NCBI RefSeq assembly: GCF_004364175.1
Contig: NZ_SNZW01000016.1
Location: forward strand, 219,133 to 283,132
DNA length: 64,000 nt
Direction of reading: 5' to 3'
Source of the DNA: Maribacter caenipelagi
GTDB lineage: Bacteria > Bacteroidota > Bacteroidia > Flavobacteriales > Flavobacteriaceae
How positions within the stretch are numbered: position 1 is the stretch's first letter; every line of letters begins with the position of its first letter. The notes beneath the pieces are model-generated. The model was not told the origin of the DNA. It was given only the letters and a program-made list of their open reading frames with translations, and searched no databases. The position numbers and the translations under genes were made by a program. Below, one piece after another: positions 27,658 to 36,717 of the stretch.

Positions 27658-28605
27658 CTAATAGTTAAAAAATTCCTCATCTACCTTATCACTTATGTCC
27701 ACAAGACTTCTAAGAATATTCTCTATAAATGATTTAATGTCTTTGTCTATTTCTTCAATGTATTTAAACTCATATTCAGACCTGACCCTGCCAATTAAAA
27801 AAGCCGTTGAATCTTTATTATATCTCTTTTCTGGATTAAGCATTTTTACATGCTGATTAACTTGATTTAAGGAATTCATTACAGATCTAGGGCAATTAGG
27901 GTTTAAAATTAAGAACTCTAATGTCGAGATACTTGTTGGGGTCTTTTTGTAGAACCTGCGCATCATATCATAAGACTCTGCACATTTCAATAATGTGGTC
28001 CATTCAAAACTTTTACTGAACCTATCGTTTTCACCATCTTGAGAAAGTAATGCATCATTGTATTTTGCATTGATCATTCTAGTAATTTGAGTAGCTCTCT
28101 CGATATTAATGCCCATAGAAATAACAGCATACGTAGCATCATGTAAAAGGGTACCTCTTATTTTTCCTCTTAAAATATCTGTCATTTCTGCCACATGTGT
28201 CGTAAAATCATGCAGTCCATTTTTAACAAATATCTCTTTAGGGTAGTTTATTACAAAATGATAAAATTTGTTGATGGCCTCATATAGCTCTGTAGAAATT
28301 AAATCACGTGCGCTATTAGCGTTTTCTCTTGCAAATTTTATGTTACTTATTATAGAGGCACCATATGTTGGGTCAAGCCCAATTTTATAAAGTACATCTT
28401 CTTCTTTTAAATTTTTTTTTGCATCTTTTTCTGGATCACCTACCATAAATAACATGGAACGCAAAACAAACTGCCTGTCTTGAGATTTTAGATTCGGCGC
28501 ATCTAATGATGAAAAATAATTTACATTTAAATATCTTGCTACGTGTTCTGAACGTTCAATATAACGTCCCATCCAAAATAGGTTATTGGCTACTCTTGCT
28601 AACAT
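27658..28605 (-). CDS. Alpha-E domain protein
   Basis: This 315-aa all-helical protein is of the alpha-E family, with the N-terminal MLARVANNLFWMGRYIERSE that typifies it. No catalytic motif is recognisable. Alpha-E proteins occur almost only next to circularly permuted ATP-grasp genes, and both neighbours fit. It lies 9 nt after the ATP-grasp stop codon and 27 nt before the transglutaminase start. Confidence 0.85.
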   Translation of the reverse strand: MLARVANNLFWMGRYIERSEHVARYLNVNYFSSLDAPNLKSQDRQFVLRSMLFMVGDPEKDAKKNLKEEDVLYKIGLDPTYGASIISNIKFARENANSARDLISTELYEAINKFYHFVINYPKEIFVKNGLHDFTTHVAEMTDILRGKIRGTLLHDATYAVISMGINIERATQITRMINAKYNDALLSQDGENDRFSKSFEWTTLLKCAESYDMMRRFYKKTPTSISTLEFLILNPNCPRSVMNSLNQVNQHVKMLNPEKRYNKDSTAFLIGRVRSEYEFKYIEEIDKDIKSFIENILRSLVDISDKVDEEFFNY

Positions 28606-28614
28606 ATAGTATCT

Positions 28615-30078
28615 TTATTTTTTTAGTACCCAAGTATCTTTTGATCCTCCGCCTTGTGATGAGTTTACAATTAAATTGCCTCTTTTTAAAGCTACACGAG
28701 TCAATCCTCCTTTTAATACAAATTCTTTATCCTTTCCTAAAACAGTAAATGTTCTCAAATCTACATGTCGTTGTTCAAAAGACTCTGTGTCGTCTATATA
28801 TGTAGGGTGTACAGATAAGGACATTATAGGTTGGGCAACATATTTTCTAGGATTTGCTTTTACTTCGGCTTTTACCTTTTCAATTTCTGCTTTGGTAAGT
28901 TTGTTTCCTATTGAAATGCCATAACCGCCAGCCTCATCAACCGGCTTAATGACAAGTTCATGAATATGATCAAGAACATACTGTAATTCATCTGGTCTAC
29001 TACAGTGATAGGTATGTACATTGTTTAAAATAGGTTCTTCGTCCAAATAGTACTTAATTATCTTTGGCATATAGGTGTAAACCGCTTTGTCATCGGCTAC
29101 ACCTGTACCAGGAGCATTTGCCAAAGTAACATTGCCTTTTTTATAGGCAGCAAATAATCCAGGTACGCCAAGTACAGAATCGGGGTTGAATTCTAAAGGA
29201 TCAATAAATTGATCATCTATTCTTCTATAAATAACATCGACCCTTTCTGGTCCTTTAATGGTCTTCATATATACAAAATCGTTTTCTACAAAAAGATCAC
29301 GACCCTCGACCAATTCAACACCCATTGTTTTCGCTAAATACGAATGCTCGTAAAATGCCGAGTTATACATGCCAGGGGTAATGACTACTACATTAGGTAT
29401 ATCGACTCCTTTAGGTTTAACCGATTCTAAAAGCTCTAAAAGGTTTTCAGCGTAATTGGTGACTGTATGAGTTTGATAATGATTGAACACCCCAAAAAGT
29501 GCTTTTTTTAGTGCAGTACGGTTGCATATAACATAGCTTACACCAGAGGGACATCTAATATTATCTTCTAATACATAATACTTACCGTCTTTATGTTTGA
29601 TAACATCTGTGCCAGAAATATGATTGTAAATTCCGCCAGGGGGATTTACTCCGTTCATTTGATCTAAGTAATTTGCAGAAGATGTTATAAGGTCTATAGG
29701 AACAACTTTATCTTTTAGAATTTTCTTGTCATGATAAATATCCCATAGAAATAAATTTAAAGCTTTACTTCTTTGTATAGATCCACGTTCTATAATATCC
29801 CAATCTACCGGATCTATTATTCGAGGGAATAAATCGAAAGGAAAAATCTTCTCTTGTACATTATTGTCGCCATATACTTGAAATGTAATTCCTTGATTAA
29901 AAAAAGAAGATTTGGCTTTATTGTTTAATGAAACATAATCAATTATAGAATGTTCACCATAAAGCTTAAATAGCTTTTGGTACACCTCCTTGATTTTTCC
30001 ATTCTTATCGTAGATTTCATCATATAACTCTGGATTTCTTTGATAGGAAGAAAAAATTTGATTTTCAATGTTGGTCAT
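28615..30078 (-). CDS. Circularly permuted type-2 ATP-grasp ligase
   Basis: This 487-aa protein is of the circularly permuted ATP-grasp (amidoligase) family. Motifs include YVLEDNIRCPSGVSYV (about 165-180), the VIKPVDEAGGYGI lysine/nucleotide region (about 390-402) and a late SSQGGGSKDTW. It probably forms a peptide-like bond using ATP; substrates are unknown. The start at 30078 (MTNIENQ) is preferred over the upstream in-frame ATG at 30123, whose extra 15 residues look non-native. It is the first gene of the ATP-grasp / alpha-E / transglutaminase operon. Confidence 0.82.
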   Translation of the reverse strand: MTNIENQIFSSYQRNPELYDEIYDKNGKIKEVYQKLFKLYGEHSIIDYVSLNNKAKSSFFNQGITFQVYGDNNVQEKIFPFDLFPRIIDPVDWDIIERGSIQRSKALNLFLWDIYHDKKILKDKVVPIDLITSSANYLDQMNGVNPPGGIYNHISGTDVIKHKDGKYYVLEDNIRCPSGVSYVICNRTALKKALFGVFNHYQTHTVTNYAENLLELLESVKPKGVDIPNVVVITPGMYNSAFYEHSYLAKTMGVELVEGRDLFVENDFVYMKTIKGPERVDVIYRRIDDQFIDPLEFNPDSVLGVPGLFAAYKKGNVTLANAPGTGVADDKAVYTYMPKIIKYYLDEEPILNNVHTYHCSRPDELQYVLDHIHELVIKPVDEAGGYGISIGNKLTKAEIEKVKAEVKANPRKYVAQPIMSLSVHPTYIDDTESFEQRHVDLRTFTVLGKDKEFVLKGGLTRVALKRGNLIVNSSQGGGSKDTWVLKK

Positions 30079-30272
30079 AGATATTCTTTTGTTAAAAGGT
30101 ACATGATAAAAAGCAATAAACAAATGACATTTTTATAATAATCGACAGTATTTTTCTTTATTCTGTAAATATTCGATAGCTTTTTTAACAAGTATAGTAT
30201 TTATAATTTAGTTAGCTATTGCTGTTTTACGTTCGTTAGTTTTTCTATACTTTTAAGCAAAAATTATAGAAA

Positions 30273-32681
30273 ATGAGAAAGAATTACGCACTTCTGGTCG
30301 GGTTGGTATTACTATCCTATAATATATTATCGGCACAATTTAATGATCAAAAGAAAAATTTTGTCAAGTATGAGGGCCTTTATGATTTTTATTATGATGG
30401 CGATACCGACAAAATATATTTAGAAGTCGATAATTTAAATGAAGAGTTTTTATATGTCTATTCATTAAGTAGTGGTATCGGTAGTAATGATATTGGTTTG
30501 GATCGCGGACAATTAGGAGATGAACAAGTAGTATTTTTCAAGAAAGCAGGTAACAAACTATTGTTAGTTCAGCCGAATATGAAATATAGAGCAATTACCA
30601 ATAATGAATTAGAGCGTAAATCTGTAGAGCAGGCTTTTGCCAAATCAGTTTTATTCGGTTTTCCTATAGTAGAAGAGAAAGGTGGTACGTATATTATTGA
30701 TATTACCGATTTTTTAATGCAAGATGCGCATGGTGTGTCTAACCGCTTAAAAAGAACAGAACAAGGTTCGTATAGTTTAGATAAATCTAAAAGTGCATTT
30801 GCTCTTGATAGAACTAAAGCGTTCCCTAAAAATGTGGAGTTTGATGTCACCATGACTTTTAAAGGTGAAGCTAAAGGAAGTTTTATTAGAAGTGTTGCAC
30901 CAAATGCTAATTTGGTTACGGTGGCCGAGCATCATTCTTTTATCGAACTACCAGATGATAAATATGAAAAACGTGAGTTTGATCCAAGATCAGGTTCTTC
31001 TCCTTTTAATTATTACGATTATGCTACACCGGTAGAGTCTAATATTTTAAAGCAATTTATAAGAAGACACCGTTTAGAAAAAAAAGATCCTTTGGCAGAA
31101 GTCAGTGAAGCGATTGAACCTATTATTTATTATTTAGATAATGGTACACCCGAACCTGTTCGTTCTGCACTTTTAGAAGGTGGTCGTTGGTGGAACCAAG
31201 CATTTGAAGCAATTGGTTATAAAGATGCTTTTCAATTAAAAATGTTACCAGATGATGCCGATCCTTTAGATGTGCGTTACAATGTCATTCAATGGGTACA
31301 CCGCTCTACAAGAGGATGGAGCTATGGTAGCAGTATTACCGACCCAAGAACTGGCGAAATAATGAAAGGTCATGTAAGTTTAGGTAGTTTAAGAATTCGT
31401 CAAGATTTTTTAATCGCCCAAGCATTAATGAACAAGCCTTTTGCTGAGCGAGACGATAATTATCAACCTATGTTAGAAATGGCAATTGCACGTATTCGTC
31501 AGTTATCGGCTCATGAAATTGGTCATACATTGGGTTTTGCACATAATTATGCAGCTAGTACGACAAACAAGGCATCGGTAATGGATTATCCGCATCCGCA
31601 GTTTTCATTAATAAATGGTGAAGTTGATTTTGCAAAAGCCTATGAAGTCGGTATAGGGGATTGGGATAAGGTAACGGTAGCTTATTCATATCAGAATTTT
31701 AATGAAGGTGAAAATGAAAAAGAAGGTCTGAACAAGATTTTAGATAAAGCCAAGGCTGACGGACTCCGTTATATTACAGATCAAGATGCTCGCCCACAAG
31801 GTAGTGCTCATGTATTAGCTCATTTATGGGATAACGGAACTGATGTTAGTAAAGAATTAGATGATATGTTGAAGTTACGAAAAGTAGCAATAGCTAATTT
31901 TTCTGCGGATAATATTCAGGATGGTACTCCATATTCAGTTTTAGAAGATGTATTTGTACCACTTTATTTCTTTCATAGATACCAAACGGAAGGTGTAGCA
32001 AAAGTTATCGGTGGATTAGAATATAACTATGCTGTGAAAGGTGACGGACATGAAGTTGTTGCAATTGCAGATAAAGCGATGCAAGAACAAGCGTTAAAAG
32101 TTGTTTTAAAAACTTTAGATGCCAGTGAGATTGCCATACCAAAAGATAAATTAAGCTTGTTTCCGCCACGTTCTTTTGGTACGCCAAGAACAAGAGAATC
32201 TATTAATGGTAAAGCAGGGGTTTCTTTTGATGCCTTGTCAGCTGTTGAAACTGCTTCAGATATGACATTGAAGTTTTTGTTACACCCAGAGAAAGCATCG
32301 AGACTAATTCAGCAAAAGGCAATTGACACCGATAATGTTGGGTTAGATGAGGTGTTGGAAAATTTGATAACATCAACTATAAATAAGAAACAGAAAGATG
32401 CTTACCTAAAGGAAGCACAGACTATTATCAATTTCAGAGTATTATTTCATATCATGAACTTGGCTGGGCATACTAACGTGCATCCACAGGTAAATGCTAT
32501 TGCATCTCAAAAATTAAAAGAGTTGAGTCTTCAATTTAACAAAGATTCAGGGTCAAATGCAATTAGTGCAGAAATAGTGAAAAGAATTAAAACATTTAGT
32601 GATCATCCAGAATTGTTCAAAGTAATACCTTCGCCTAAGATTCCTGATGGTTCGCCTATTGGAACAAGTTGTTTTCATTAA
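30273..32681 (+). CDS. Secreted zinc-dependent metalloprotease (DUF5117/DUF4953 type)
   Basis: This 802-aa protein has a signal peptide (about 1-21), a beta-rich N-terminal domain (25-240) and a metzincin-like catalytic domain. The zinc site is HEIGHTLGFAH (H414, E415, H418, H424), with a Met-turn SVMDYP. The rest (about 530-800) is helical. This architecture is common among Bacteroidota periplasmic proteases. The start is divergent from the ATP-grasp operon with 194 bp between; no clear -7 element was seen. The substrate is unknown. Confidence 0.85.
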   Translation: MRKNYALLVGLVLLSYNILSAQFNDQKKNFVKYEGLYDFYYDGDTDKIYLEVDNLNEEFLYVYSLSSGIGSNDIGLDRGQLGDEQVVFFKKAGNKLLLVQPNMKYRAITNNELERKSVEQAFAKSVLFGFPIVEEKGGTYIIDITDFLMQDAHGVSNRLKRTEQGSYSLDKSKSAFALDRTKAFPKNVEFDVTMTFKGEAKGSFIRSVAPNANLVTVAEHHSFIELPDDKYEKREFDPRSGSSPFNYYDYATPVESNILKQFIRRHRLEKKDPLAEVSEAIEPIIYYLDNGTPEPVRSALLEGGRWWNQAFEAIGYKDAFQLKMLPDDADPLDVRYNVIQWVHRSTRGWSYGSSITDPRTGEIMKGHVSLGSLRIRQDFLIAQALMNKPFAERDDNYQPMLEMAIARIRQLSAHEIGHTLGFAHNYAASTTNKASVMDYPHPQFSLINGEVDFAKAYEVGIGDWDKVTVAYSYQNFNEGENEKEGLNKILDKAKADGLRYITDQDARPQGSAHVLAHLWDNGTDVSKELDDMLKLRKVAIANFSADNIQDGTPYSVLEDVFVPLYFFHRYQTEGVAKVIGGLEYNYAVKGDGHEVVAIADKAMQEQALKVVLKTLDASEIAIPKDKLSLFPPRSFGTPRTRESINGKAGVSFDALSAVETASDMTLKFLLHPEKASRLIQQKAIDTDNVGLDEVLENLITSTINKKQKDAYLKEAQTIINFRVLFHIMNLAGHTNVHPQVNAIASQKLKELSLQFNKDSGSNAISAEIVKRIKTFSDHPELFKVIPSPKIPDGSPIGTSCFH

Positions 32682-32701
32682 TTCAATTTTTATAATTTTT
32701 T

Positions 32702-33724
32702 ATGCTAATTAATCTTATCAGTGATACGGTAACTAAGCCTACACCAGGCATGCTAGATGCAATGATGTCTGCAGCTGTGGGTGACGATGTTTTTAAGGAA
32801 GACCCTACAGTAAATGCCTTAGAAGAAAAAGCTGCCAAGCTATTTGGAATGGAATCTGCGTTGTTTTTTCCAAGTGGTACTATGACGAACCAGACTGCCA
32901 TAAAATTACATACACAACCGGGCGAACAATTGATTTGCGATAAATATGCCCATATATATAATTATGAGGGTGGAGGAGTCAGTTTTAATAGCGGAGTTTC
33001 GTGTAGATTGGTAGATGGTAGTCGAGGTACTATGACGGCCGCTCAGGTTACTTCAGCTATCAACCCTCCAGATTTTTACCATAGTCCGCTATCAACATTA
33101 GTATGTGTAGAGAATACTGCAAATAAAGGAGGTGGTACTTGTTGGGATTTTCAAGAGCTTCAAAAAATAAGAGAAGTTTGCGATGAGCATAAGCTTGGTT
33201 ACCATTTAGATGGAGCACGTTTATGGAATGCCATGGTTGAAAAGAATGAAACTACACATCAGTACGGTCAGTTATTTGATACAATTAGTGTCTGCTTAAG
33301 TAAGGGATTGGGTTGCCCGGTAGGTTCGTTGCTTTTAGGTACAAAAGAGCATATGGATAAAGCCCTGCGAATTCGTAAGATTTTTGGTGGAGGTATGCGC
33401 CAGTCTGGCTTTTTGGCTGCTGCAGCGATATATGCCTTAGATAATAATATCGATAGATTGGCTGAAGATCATAAAAGGGCTAAAGAAATAGGAAAGACTT
33501 TAGCGGCAAAATCTTTCATAAAAAAGGTAGAGCCTATTGAGACCAATATTGTCATTTTTGAGATAGATGAATCTTATATGACCAGCAATCAATTTGTAAA
33601 TACCTTAAAAGAAAAAGATATTTTAATTATTGGAATGGGGCAGGGTAAATTGAGGATGGTTACTCATTTAGATTACACAGATGACATGCACGAAGAACTG
33701 TTGAGACAATTAGCTGCTATTTAA
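32702..33724 (+). CDS. Low-specificity threonine aldolase-like PLP enzyme
   Basis: This 340-aa fold-type I PLP enzyme has the beta-eliminating lyase/threonine aldolase pattern: NLISDTVTKPTPGML start, HIYNYEGGG, HLDGARLWNA and the PLP Lys in SVCLSKGLGCPVGS (about residue 200). It probably cleaves L-threonine/allo-threonine to glycine and acetaldehyde. It begins 20 nt after the metalloprotease and may be co-transcribed. Its stop codon overlaps the convergent YegP-like gene by 8 nt. Confidence 0.85.
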   Translation: MLINLISDTVTKPTPGMLDAMMSAAVGDDVFKEDPTVNALEEKAAKLFGMESALFFPSGTMTNQTAIKLHTQPGEQLICDKYAHIYNYEGGGVSFNSGVSCRLVDGSRGTMTAAQVTSAINPPDFYHSPLSTLVCVENTANKGGGTCWDFQELQKIREVCDEHKLGYHLDGARLWNAMVEKNETTHQYGQLFDTISVCLSKGLGCPVGSLLLGTKEHMDKALRIRKIFGGGMRQSGFLAAAAIYALDNNIDRLAEDHKRAKEIGKTLAAKSFIKKVEPIETNIVIFEIDESYMTSNQFVNTLKEKDILIIGMGQGKLRMVTHLDYTDDMHEELLRQLAAI

Positions 33725-34031
33725 TGGCTAAGTCGATACTGTTAGAAATATTCAATATTCCATTTTCCATACCGGCTTCAGAAGAGTAAAGTCCGCTGGA
33801 GCCAATTATTTTTCCAGTTGAATTTTTTAATTCTACTAAAAATTTACCATCGGTATTTGTTCTGCGTTCAAAGAATTTGCCGTTGGCATTTTTCAACGCT
33901 TTAATATCTTTTATGGTGTTATCTAATTCGTTTTCAGTGCTGAACGATACACTCTTCAATAGAATACTACCATTGTCAGACTTCAATATGAACTGATAAA
34001 ACCCATCTTCCTTCTTGTTAATTTTAATCAT
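33717..34031 (-). CDS. YegP-like DUF1508 protein with two repeats
   Basis: This 104-aa protein is made of two DUF1508 units of about 45 residues: GFYQFILKSDNGSILLKS and GKFLVELKNSTGKIIGSS. Each has the FxxxLKxxNGxxIxxS pattern. YegP-type proteins are small and soluble, of unknown function. The gene converges on the aldolase gene, overlapping its last 8 nt. Confidence 0.8.
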   Translation of the reverse strand: MIKINKKEDGFYQFILKSDNGSILLKSVSFSTENELDNTIKDIKALKNANGKFFERRTNTDGKFLVELKNSTGKIIGSSGLYSSEAGMENGILNISNSIDLAIK

Positions 34032-34216
34032 ATCATTAAAGATAAATAATATTTTCTCTGCTTTTTAGTGACTTTTTAAATAATTGTGTGTCTTAATTAT
34101 TGAGGCGTTATACTAGTTGGTTTCAAATTAGAGCTCGACACTAAGATGAAATTGCTAAACAGGAAACCTCAAACAAAATATTATAATAACCAATATTAAT
34201 TTTAAACACTATCAAA

Positions 34217-35317
34217 ATGAAAAAAGTATTATTTCTAGCAGTTGCATTTTCAGCTTCTTTTGCAATGGCACAAGACTTGCCGTCAAATCCAGAACCTGGT
34301 AAATGTTATGTTCGTTGTACAACTCCAGATGTTTATGTAAACGAGTCAACAACAATTACAACAAACCCGTCTTACAAGATTTTAAAAACGGTTCCTGCTA
34401 CATTCAAGACAATTACAGAACGTGTATTAGTGAGAGAAGAAGAAAAAGTACTTACAGTAGTTCCTGCTAAGTGGGGAACAGAAACTGTAACGTATGTATC
34501 TAAAGGAGGTGGAAATTCTTTACAGGTTATACCTGCTTCTTTTTCTCCTAGCACACAAACATTAGAGATAAAGCCAGCTTATGCACAATGGGAATTAGGA
34601 GTTGCTGCTCCTGATTGTGAGTCAGGTAATCCTGATGATTGTAGATACTGGTGTTACAAAGGGTATCCTGCACAATTTGAGACTGTTTCAACTCAGGTTC
34701 TTGCAAGTGCTGCCTCAACAACTAGTACTCCATTAGGTTCTAAAAATGGATCTTATACTAAATCTGTTTTAATTTCTCCTGCACAAGTTGTTGAAAAAAT
34801 TATTCCTGCTGAGTACAGAGAAATTACTAAAACTGTTTTAGATAAAGATGCTTACACGGTAGAAGAAATAATTCCTGCTAAAACCACTACTATCTCCAAA
34901 GAGGTATTAAAAGAAAAAGGTGGATTAACTACTTGGAAAGAAGTAGAGTGTGCATTAGTTGAATATCAAGCTTTACCTATCAACTGGGATTCTGGTAGCG
35001 CAACATTAACTTCAGAGGCAAAAAGTATTATCGATAACAGATTGTTGCCTGTATTAGCTCAAAACCCAGGAGTAAAAGTTGAATTAGCTTCTCATACAGA
35101 TTCTCAAGGTGGTGCAGCATCTAACCAAGACCTTTCTGAAAGAAGAGCAAAGGCGGTTGCAGATTACTTGATTACTAAGGGGGTTAACTCTAGTCTTTTA
35201 GTAGCAAACGGTTATGGTGAAACTAAATTATTAAACAGATGTAGTGATGGTGTTTCTTGTACTTCAAGAGAGCATGCTGCAAACAGAAGAACTCAATTTA
35301 GATTAATTAATAACTAG
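34217..35317 (+). CDS. OmpA-family outer-membrane protein with PA-rich N-terminal repeats
   Basis: This 366-aa protein has a signal peptide (about 1-18), a long region with repeated PAxxxTxxxxVL-like units (for example VPATFKTITERVL, IPAEYREITKTVL, IPAKTTTISKEVL) and a C-terminal OmpA peptidoglycan-binding domain (about 255-366) with VELASHTDSQGGAASNQDLS and the ANRRTQFRL ending. The repeats do not look like an eight-stranded OmpA barrel, so the N-terminus may be soluble. It likely anchors the outer membrane to peptidoglycan. A terminator lies 19 nt after the stop codon. Confidence 0.82.
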   Translation: MKKVLFLAVAFSASFAMAQDLPSNPEPGKCYVRCTTPDVYVNESTTITTNPSYKILKTVPATFKTITERVLVREEEKVLTVVPAKWGTETVTYVSKGGGNSLQVIPASFSPSTQTLEIKPAYAQWELGVAAPDCESGNPDDCRYWCYKGYPAQFETVSTQVLASAASTTSTPLGSKNGSYTKSVLISPAQVVEKIIPAEYREITKTVLDKDAYTVEEIIPAKTTTISKEVLKEKGGLTTWKEVECALVEYQALPINWDSGSATLTSEAKSIIDNRLLPVLAQNPGVKVELASHTDSQGGAASNQDLSERRAKAVADYLITKGVNSSLLVANGYGETKLLNRCSDGVSCTSREHAANRRTQFRLINN

Positions 35318-35335
35318 TAATTAGGTTATTTTTTG

Positions 35336-35367
35336 AAAAGGGCTTACGTAAAGTAAGCCCTTTTTTT
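35336..35367 (+). terminator. Rho-independent terminator after the OmpA gene
   Basis: The arms AAAAGGGCTTAC and GTAAGCCCTTTT are followed by TTT. Confidence 0.88.
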
Positions 35368-35717
35368 ATGCGTAAAACTTAAGACCAAGAATCTTAAAAA
35401 TACGTTTTAGGGCATGGGGAGGGTCTCTAAGGTTGCAGTGTTTAATATTGATGTTGCATGATTTAATAGAGGTTGTTGCTAATTTGATAGAGCATTAAAC
35501 TCTTCTCCATTTAAATATCAACTAAACGACTGCTTACTTCGCACTGTTAATAATGAGTGATGAATTTTTTAAGACTAAAGGTGTTGAGGTTGGTATTGGA
35601 GGTAGTTGTTATAGGCGACTGCTTATAACTGCTGGGTTTTCTGTCTAACTGTTGATGTTGGTTTTGTAAACACCACATACTATTGAATCACAATAATACA
35701 GCAGTGTATTGAAAGTA
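35368..35717. other. 350-bp spacer without a gene
   Basis: No convincing ORF. The longest short plus-strand frame (about 31 codons from 35551) lacks support. CGACTGCTTA occurs twice (near 35526 and 35616). It could be decayed sequence or hold a small RNA; I can support neither. Confidence 0.35.
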
Positions 35718-35746
35718 AAAATGGCTTACATCATGTAAGCCATTTT
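35718..35746 (-). terminator. Terminator for the thioredoxin gene
   Basis: A 14-bp perfect inverted repeat (AAAATGGCTTACAT / ATGTAAGCCATTTT) has T/A runs on both sides. It is downstream of the minus-strand thioredoxin gene. Confidence 0.8.
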
Positions 35747-35770
35747 ATATAATACTGGTAATTATTTAAA

Positions 35771-36223
35771 TTATTTATTCTTTTCTAAAAGCTTTAGATG
35801 AGAATCTATAACACCGTTCATGCTATAGCCTGATAATTTATCTAATTCGTTTCCTTTTGCATCTATTACCTTAAACATCGGAAATACCTTTTTCTTATTC
35901 AATTTGGTCAACAATTCTTTGTTATGAACCATTTGCTTCTCAGATATTAAATCTCTATTTCTAGGAACATCAACATACAGAAGTATATAATTACTTGATA
36001 ATTCTTGAAATTCGCTTGTGTCAAATAAATCCGTTTTTAGCATTTTACAAGGCGGACACCAGTCACTACCCGTAAAATAAACTAAAACGTTTTTATGTTG
36101 CTTTTTCGCTTTTGAAATAGCAGAATCATAATTTGTAAGCCATTTAGAATCATCTACACTATTAAAATCTGCTTGAGCAGAAGCAAATAGCGGAATCATG
36201 AATAATAAAATAATATACTTCAT
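35771..36223 (-). CDS. Secreted thioredoxin-like protein
   Basis: This 150-aa protein has a signal peptide (about 1-17, FASA/QA), then a thioredoxin_7-like fold. The redox motif is WCPPCK (DWCPPCKML, about residues 54-59), flanked by VYFTGSDW. It probably acts as a periplasmic disulfide reductase. YbaB lies 41 nt upstream in the same direction. Confidence 0.85.
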   Translation of the reverse strand: MKYIILLFMIPLFASAQADFNSVDDSKWLTNYDSAISKAKKQHKNVLVYFTGSDWCPPCKMLKTDLFDTSEFQELSSNYILLYVDVPRNRDLISEKQMVHNKELLTKLNKKKVFPMFKVIDAKGNELDKLSGYSMNGVIDSHLKLLEKNK

Positions 36224-36264
36224 AATTAAAGTTTAAAAGGTTAACTACAAATAACTTGCCAATC

Positions 36265-36591
36265 TTACTTAAATAACGAATCCATACCCGGAATATTGGG
36301 CATACCGTCTTTTGCGACAGCAGCTAATTCTGTTTCGTTAACGTTAGTTGCATTTTTTATAGCCTTATTTAAAGTTAGTATTAAATAATCTTCTAACTGT
36401 TCTTTGTCTTGCAAAAGACTGTCATCTATTACTATTTTTTTAATTTCTCGGTTCGCAGTTATGGTAACTGATATTGTACCGTCATTTGACTTTTCTTCTA
36501 ATGTTACAGTATCTAATCTGTTTTTAGTTTCTTCTACTTTTTTTTGGGTCTCTTTAAGTTTTCCCATCATACCCATCATATCTCCAAACAT
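36265..36591 (-). CDS. YbaB/EbfC-family nucleoid-associated protein
   Basis: This 108-aa protein starts at [18 protein letters not shown], the typical YbaB N-terminal helix. It continues with a beta stretch ([19 protein letters not shown]) and a C-terminal helix ending in [11 protein letters not shown]. It binds DNA as a dimer. A start at 36639 would add 16 hydrophobic residues unlike the family, so ATG 36591 is chosen. It is divergent from the prolyl oligopeptidase gene. Confidence 0.87.
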   Translation of the reverse strand: MFGDMMGMMGKLKETQKKVEETKNRLDTVTLEEKSNDGTISVTITANREIKKIVIDDSLLQDKEQLEDYLILTLNKAIKNATNVNETELAAVAKDGMPNIPGMDSLFK

Positions 36592-36683
36592 AATTTCATT
36601 TTTAGATTTAGGTTGTAAAAATACTAAAAATAGCAGCATTTCAGTTTTTCACCCTAATAAAACGGGTGTCTATGAATTAGTCT

Positions 36684-36691
36684 TATTTTTG
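36684..36691 (+). promoter_or_regulatory. Candidate -7 promoter element of the prolyl oligopeptidase gene
   Basis: TATTTTTG matches TAnnTTTG and lies 26 nt before the ATG at 36718. Confidence 0.4.
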
Positions 36692-36717
36692 CCGTCTTAT
36701 TAAATAAAGAAGTTCAT

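Noticed and set aside
35551-35646. 31-codon plus-strand frame in the spacer
   Set aside because: No start context, length too short, no family signal.
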